A DNA stretch of 51,068 nucleotides from Acholeplasmatales bacterium (GTDB lineage: Bacteria; Bacillota_I; Bacilli_A; Acholeplasmatales; Anaeroplasmataceae): contig JAEELJ010000010.1 in assembly GCA_016288855.1 (NCBI GenBank), positions 1-51,068 on the forward strand, given 5' to 3'. Position 1 is the first letter of the stretch; each line of letters starts with the position of its first letter. Shown piece by piece: positions 49,291-51,068 of the stretch. A program made the position numbers and the translations under genes. The notes under the pieces were generated by a model, which made no database searches, was not told the origin of the DNA, and saw nothing but the letters and a program-made list of their open reading frames with translations.

Positions 49291-50544
49291 ATTATTATTT
49301 TCACTAGAATTATTATTTTCTTCTTTTACATCAATTACTTCTTTTTCTTGATTCTTAGTTGCTATATTAATATTCTTAGGTCTAATTTCTTGTTTTGGAC
49401 CCTTATTTCTATTAAATACTAAGTTTGTAATATCCTTTAAGTGGAAGAATAAGAAATATAATACTACTGCGGCAATAATATATACAATAACGATCATTAC
49501 AGTCTTAAATACGATTGATGAATCCTTAATGTAAGATTCAGGTAATGCGTTGTAATAGTTTTCAAATCCAGGATATAATGCTTTATTTTGAAGCTTATAT
49601 GCGAATTCTTCTACATCCTTATTGAACTGTGAAACGGCTGCCTCATATTCAGAATCAGATACATCATTTGTATATTGTGCACCTTCTACTTTGCCATACT
49701 TATCATAAATTGGAATAAATTTAGAATATGCATCAAATAAAGGCTTTGCATTAAGGAAGAATTGTTCATCAAAATCAAATGAATAATTAATATCACCAGA
49801 TACCTTTTCACCTTGTGAATTAATAATTGCAAATGAAGTAATATCTCCACCTAGTAATTCTTCAATATAATAAATTTGCTTACTAGAGAATGATACAGGT
49901 AAGAATCCATAATTAGTATAGAAATTAGATAAATTTCTTTTACTATTTAATAATAATTCTTTTTCTGAATATTGAGTTTCACAATATCCATCAAAATTAT
50001 CATTATAATCATTATAAGTATAACCATCATCACCAGTAACTTTAACAACAGTATAATCAGTATCCTTTACTGCAGTATTATAGCTATCATTTACATCAAA
50101 ATAATAATTATAAGTATTTGTATCAGATGTAAACTTAATACCAGCATAGTGAACAGTCTTTCCTGATGCACCATTAGCATCACCATATAAGAATGAAATA
50201 TCAGTAAGATAAATATAATATGCCATATCGAAGTTATGGTAATAAACTGTCTTTAGGCCATCTTCTTCAGGGCTGTAATATGTACCAGACTGTTCCATAA
50301 CACCAGCATTCATATAAATATCATAAGAATTAGTTTCTTCAAATGATGCTGCAATATTTGTTCCATCAATTAAGCTACCTGAATAAATACGAGATAGTGT
50401 AACATAATCTTTATCAGCTAAAGCATTTTTTACTTTGCTTGTAGCAGATTCAGAAACATTTATATAATAAGATCCAAATCCTACTACTGCGCCCAATACA
50501 ATAGCAAGAGCTAGATAACCGAATTTAAGTAAATTTTTTAACAT
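49288..50544 (-). CDS. Large membrane-anchored extracytoplasmic protein
   Basis: About 418 residues. An N-terminal transmembrane helix (LALAIVLGAVVGFGSYY, residues 12-28) is followed by a 310-residue extracytoplasmic domain rich in Tyr, Asp, Ser and Asn. A second helix (FKTVMIVIVYIIAAVVLYFLFF, in two overlapping parts near 350-372) leads to a charged cytosolic tail ending in an asparagine run. No enzymatic motif is visible. It is likely a surface or cell-envelope protein. Start placed at ATG 50544; a TTG two codons upstream is possible and has a similar spacing to AAAGGA. Confidence 0.7.
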   Translation of the reverse strand: MLKNLLKFGYLALAIVLGAVVGFGSYYINVSESATSKVKNALADKDYVTLSRIYSGSLIDGTNIAASFEETNSYDIYMNAGVMEQSGTYYSPEEDGLKTVYYHNFDMAYYIYLTDISFLYGDANGASGKTVHYAGIKFTSDTNTYNYYFDVNDSYNTAVKDTDYTVVKVTGDDGYTYNDYNDNFDGYCETQYSEKELLLNSKRNLSNFYTNYGFLPVSFSSKQIYYIEELLGGDITSFAIINSQGEKVSGDINYSFDFDEQFFLNAKPLFDAYSKFIPIYDKYGKVEGAQYTNDVSDSEYEAAVSQFNKDVEEFAYKLQNKALYPGFENYYNALPESYIKDSSIVFKTVMIVIVYIIAAVVLYFLFFHLKDITNLVFNRNKGPKQEIRPKNINIATKNQEKEVIDVKEENNNSSENNN

Positions 50545-50616
50545 CTGCAATAATTCCTTTCAAAATGAAAATACAATAGCATTATAGCATTTTATATATT
50601 TTTTTCAACCTTTGTC

Positions 50617-50644
50617 TTTACAAATAAAAAAAATAATGTATAAT
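50617..50644 (+). promoter_or_regulatory. tRNA-His promoter
   Basis: TTTACA (50617-50622), a 16-base spacer and TATAAT (50639-50644). The start is expected about 15 bases before the tRNA. Confidence 0.8.
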
Positions 50645-50665
50645 AATAGACGCACGACCTAAAAT

Positions 50666-50742
50666 GGCGCAATTGGTGAAGTGGTTAACACAGCGGATTG
50701 TGGCTCCGTCATGCGCAAGTTCGACTCTTGTATTGCGCCCCA
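50666..50742 (+). tRNA. tRNA-His (anticodon GTG)
   Basis: Acceptor GCGCAAT/ATTGCGC with the encoded extra G at -1 opposite C73, the identity mark of tRNA-His. Anticodon loop TTGTGGC, T-arm GCAAG/CTTGT, encoded CCA. Confidence 0.97.
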
Positions 50743-50754
50743 TTATGTGCATTT

Positions 50755-50783
50755 AAAAAGACCTTACGGTCTTTTTCTTTTTC
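50755..50783 (+). terminator. tRNA-His terminator
   Basis: AAAAAGACC/GGTCTTTTT stem followed by CTTTTTC. Confidence 0.9.
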
Positions 50784-50795
50784 TTCAAGTTCTAC

Positions 50796-50824
50796 TTGAA
50801 TTTAAAATACTAATATGATATACT
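50796..50824 (+). promoter_or_regulatory. tRNA-Trp promoter
   Basis: TTGAAT (50796-50801), a 17-base spacer and TATACT (50819-50824). The start is predicted near 50831, 13 bases before the tRNA. Confidence 0.7.
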
Positions 50825-50843
50825 TTTATCGTATTTTATTCAT

Positions 50844-50918
50844 AGGGGCATGGTGTCAACGGTAGCACGCGGGTCTCCAAAACCTTTAGTTCGGGTTCGA
50901 ATCCTGATGCCCCTGCCA
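50844..50918 (+). tRNA. tRNA-Trp (anticodon CCA)
   Basis: Acceptor AGGGGCA/TGCCCCT with G73 and encoded CCA; anticodon loop CTCCAAA; T-arm TCGGG/CCTGA. The outermost anticodon-stem pair (C27 with T43) is mismatched. The anticodon reads only UGG, so UGA is a normal stop in this genome. The right IS copy starts 15 bases downstream. Confidence 0.95.
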
Positions 50919-50932
50919 TCTAACAAAACAAA

Positions 50933-51068
50933 AGAGGCTGTAAAAAAATAACAGTTCTGTAAAAGATAAAAAAATAGGTTCAAACCTAGAGTGTAATCTG
51001 GGAATGAACCTATTTTTTTGGTATAATTTAAGTATGGAAAACTTAGTGAATTCAAACTTAAATTATAC
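50933..51068 (+). mobile_element. Right-end partial insertion sequence, reading out of the window
   Basis: Exact inverted copy of 6-141. The terminus AGAGGCTGT is at 50933. The bidirectional terminator-like stem (arms 50968-50982 and 51005-51019) follows, then TATAAT at 51022-51027 and the ATG at 51034. A second perfect 13-bp inverted repeat, GTATAATTTAAGT/ACTTAAATTATAC, runs to the last base of the window and contains the -10 box on one arm. With the same IS at both ends pointing outward, the edges are most simply assembly breaks at a repeat. Confidence 0.75.
51034..51068 (+). CDS. Putative transposase, N-terminal fragment (cut by window edge)
   Basis: Begins MENLVNSNLNY and runs off the window; identical to the left copy. 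The ATG lies about 6 bases after the -10 box, which implies a leaderless message. Assigned by position inside the IS terminus only. Confidence 0.4.
   Translation, partial: MENLVNSNLNY

Noticed and set aside
50844-50918. Mollicute-type UGA = Trp recoding
   Set aside because: The tRNA-Trp has a CCA anticodon and tryptophans in the long proteins checked are TGG.
1-51068. A 51-kb composite transposon bounded by two IS copies
   Set aside because: The interior is core chromosomal genes (polC, alaS, arg and thr operons, tRNAs). Outward-facing identical ends are better explained by assembly breaks at a repeat.

Overview
The window looks like one contig from a low-GC Firmicutes/Bacilli-type bacterium, probably a gut Erysipelotrichia, RF39 or Mollicutes-related lineage; this is inferred from protein character, not from a marker search. 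Support comes from the gram-positive replicative polymerase PolC, a T-box leader, the alaS-ruvX-DUF1292-trmR order typical of Bacilli, consensus sigma-A promoters, strong AGGAGG ribosome sites and very AT-rich codon use. UGA is not recoded: the tRNA-Trp has a CCA anticodon and tryptophan is written TGG. Both ends are copies of the same 136-bp sequence in inverted orientation. It looks like the start of a multicopy insertion sequence, so the contig probably stops where assembly met a repeat.

Layout. 1-141: outward-facing IS end. 150-404: small membrane protein. 487-8329: complete arginine operon read leftward (argG-argH-argC-argJ-argB-argD-argF) behind an unusually long leader (8369-8759) that holds a T-box and, upstream of it, a second separate attenuator-like element. 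9017-10050: two paralogous lipoproteins. 10255-13129: hslO, then a probable toxin/immunity remnant, a repeat patch and a membrane protein. 13231-18117: exonuclease, trmR, DUF1292, ruvX, alaS. 18272-23139: hexapeptide transferase, XRE regulator, recD2, PlsC-like acyltransferase, tRNA-Lys. 23676-29786: NAD salvage operon (nadE-pncB-nadM), cca, map, small alarmone synthetase, Nudix, yqeY. 29970-30413: a lone BrxF-like P-loop protein. 30481-37932: Bax1-like protein, polC, DUF1189, TIGR01212 radical SAM protein. 37957-43506: zinc-ribbon membrane protein, a degenerate leucyl-tRNA synthetase paralog, acpP, and thrC-thrB-thrR. 43645-50544: lipoprotein, a WYL regulator/HAD/beta-propeller operon, a MocR-like regulator and a large membrane protein. 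50666-50918: tRNA-His and tRNA-Trp, followed by the second IS end.

Functionally the stretch is mostly core metabolism and information processing: arginine from glutamate by the ArgJ cycle, threonine from homoserine, NAD from nicotinate, and tRNA charging and maturation. The most unusual items are the synthetase-like protein that has lost both class I signature motifs, the solo BrxF homolog without any BREX partner, the MocR protein lacking its PLP lysine, the tandem attenuators before argG, and long perfect palindromes in front of alaS and the NAD operon.
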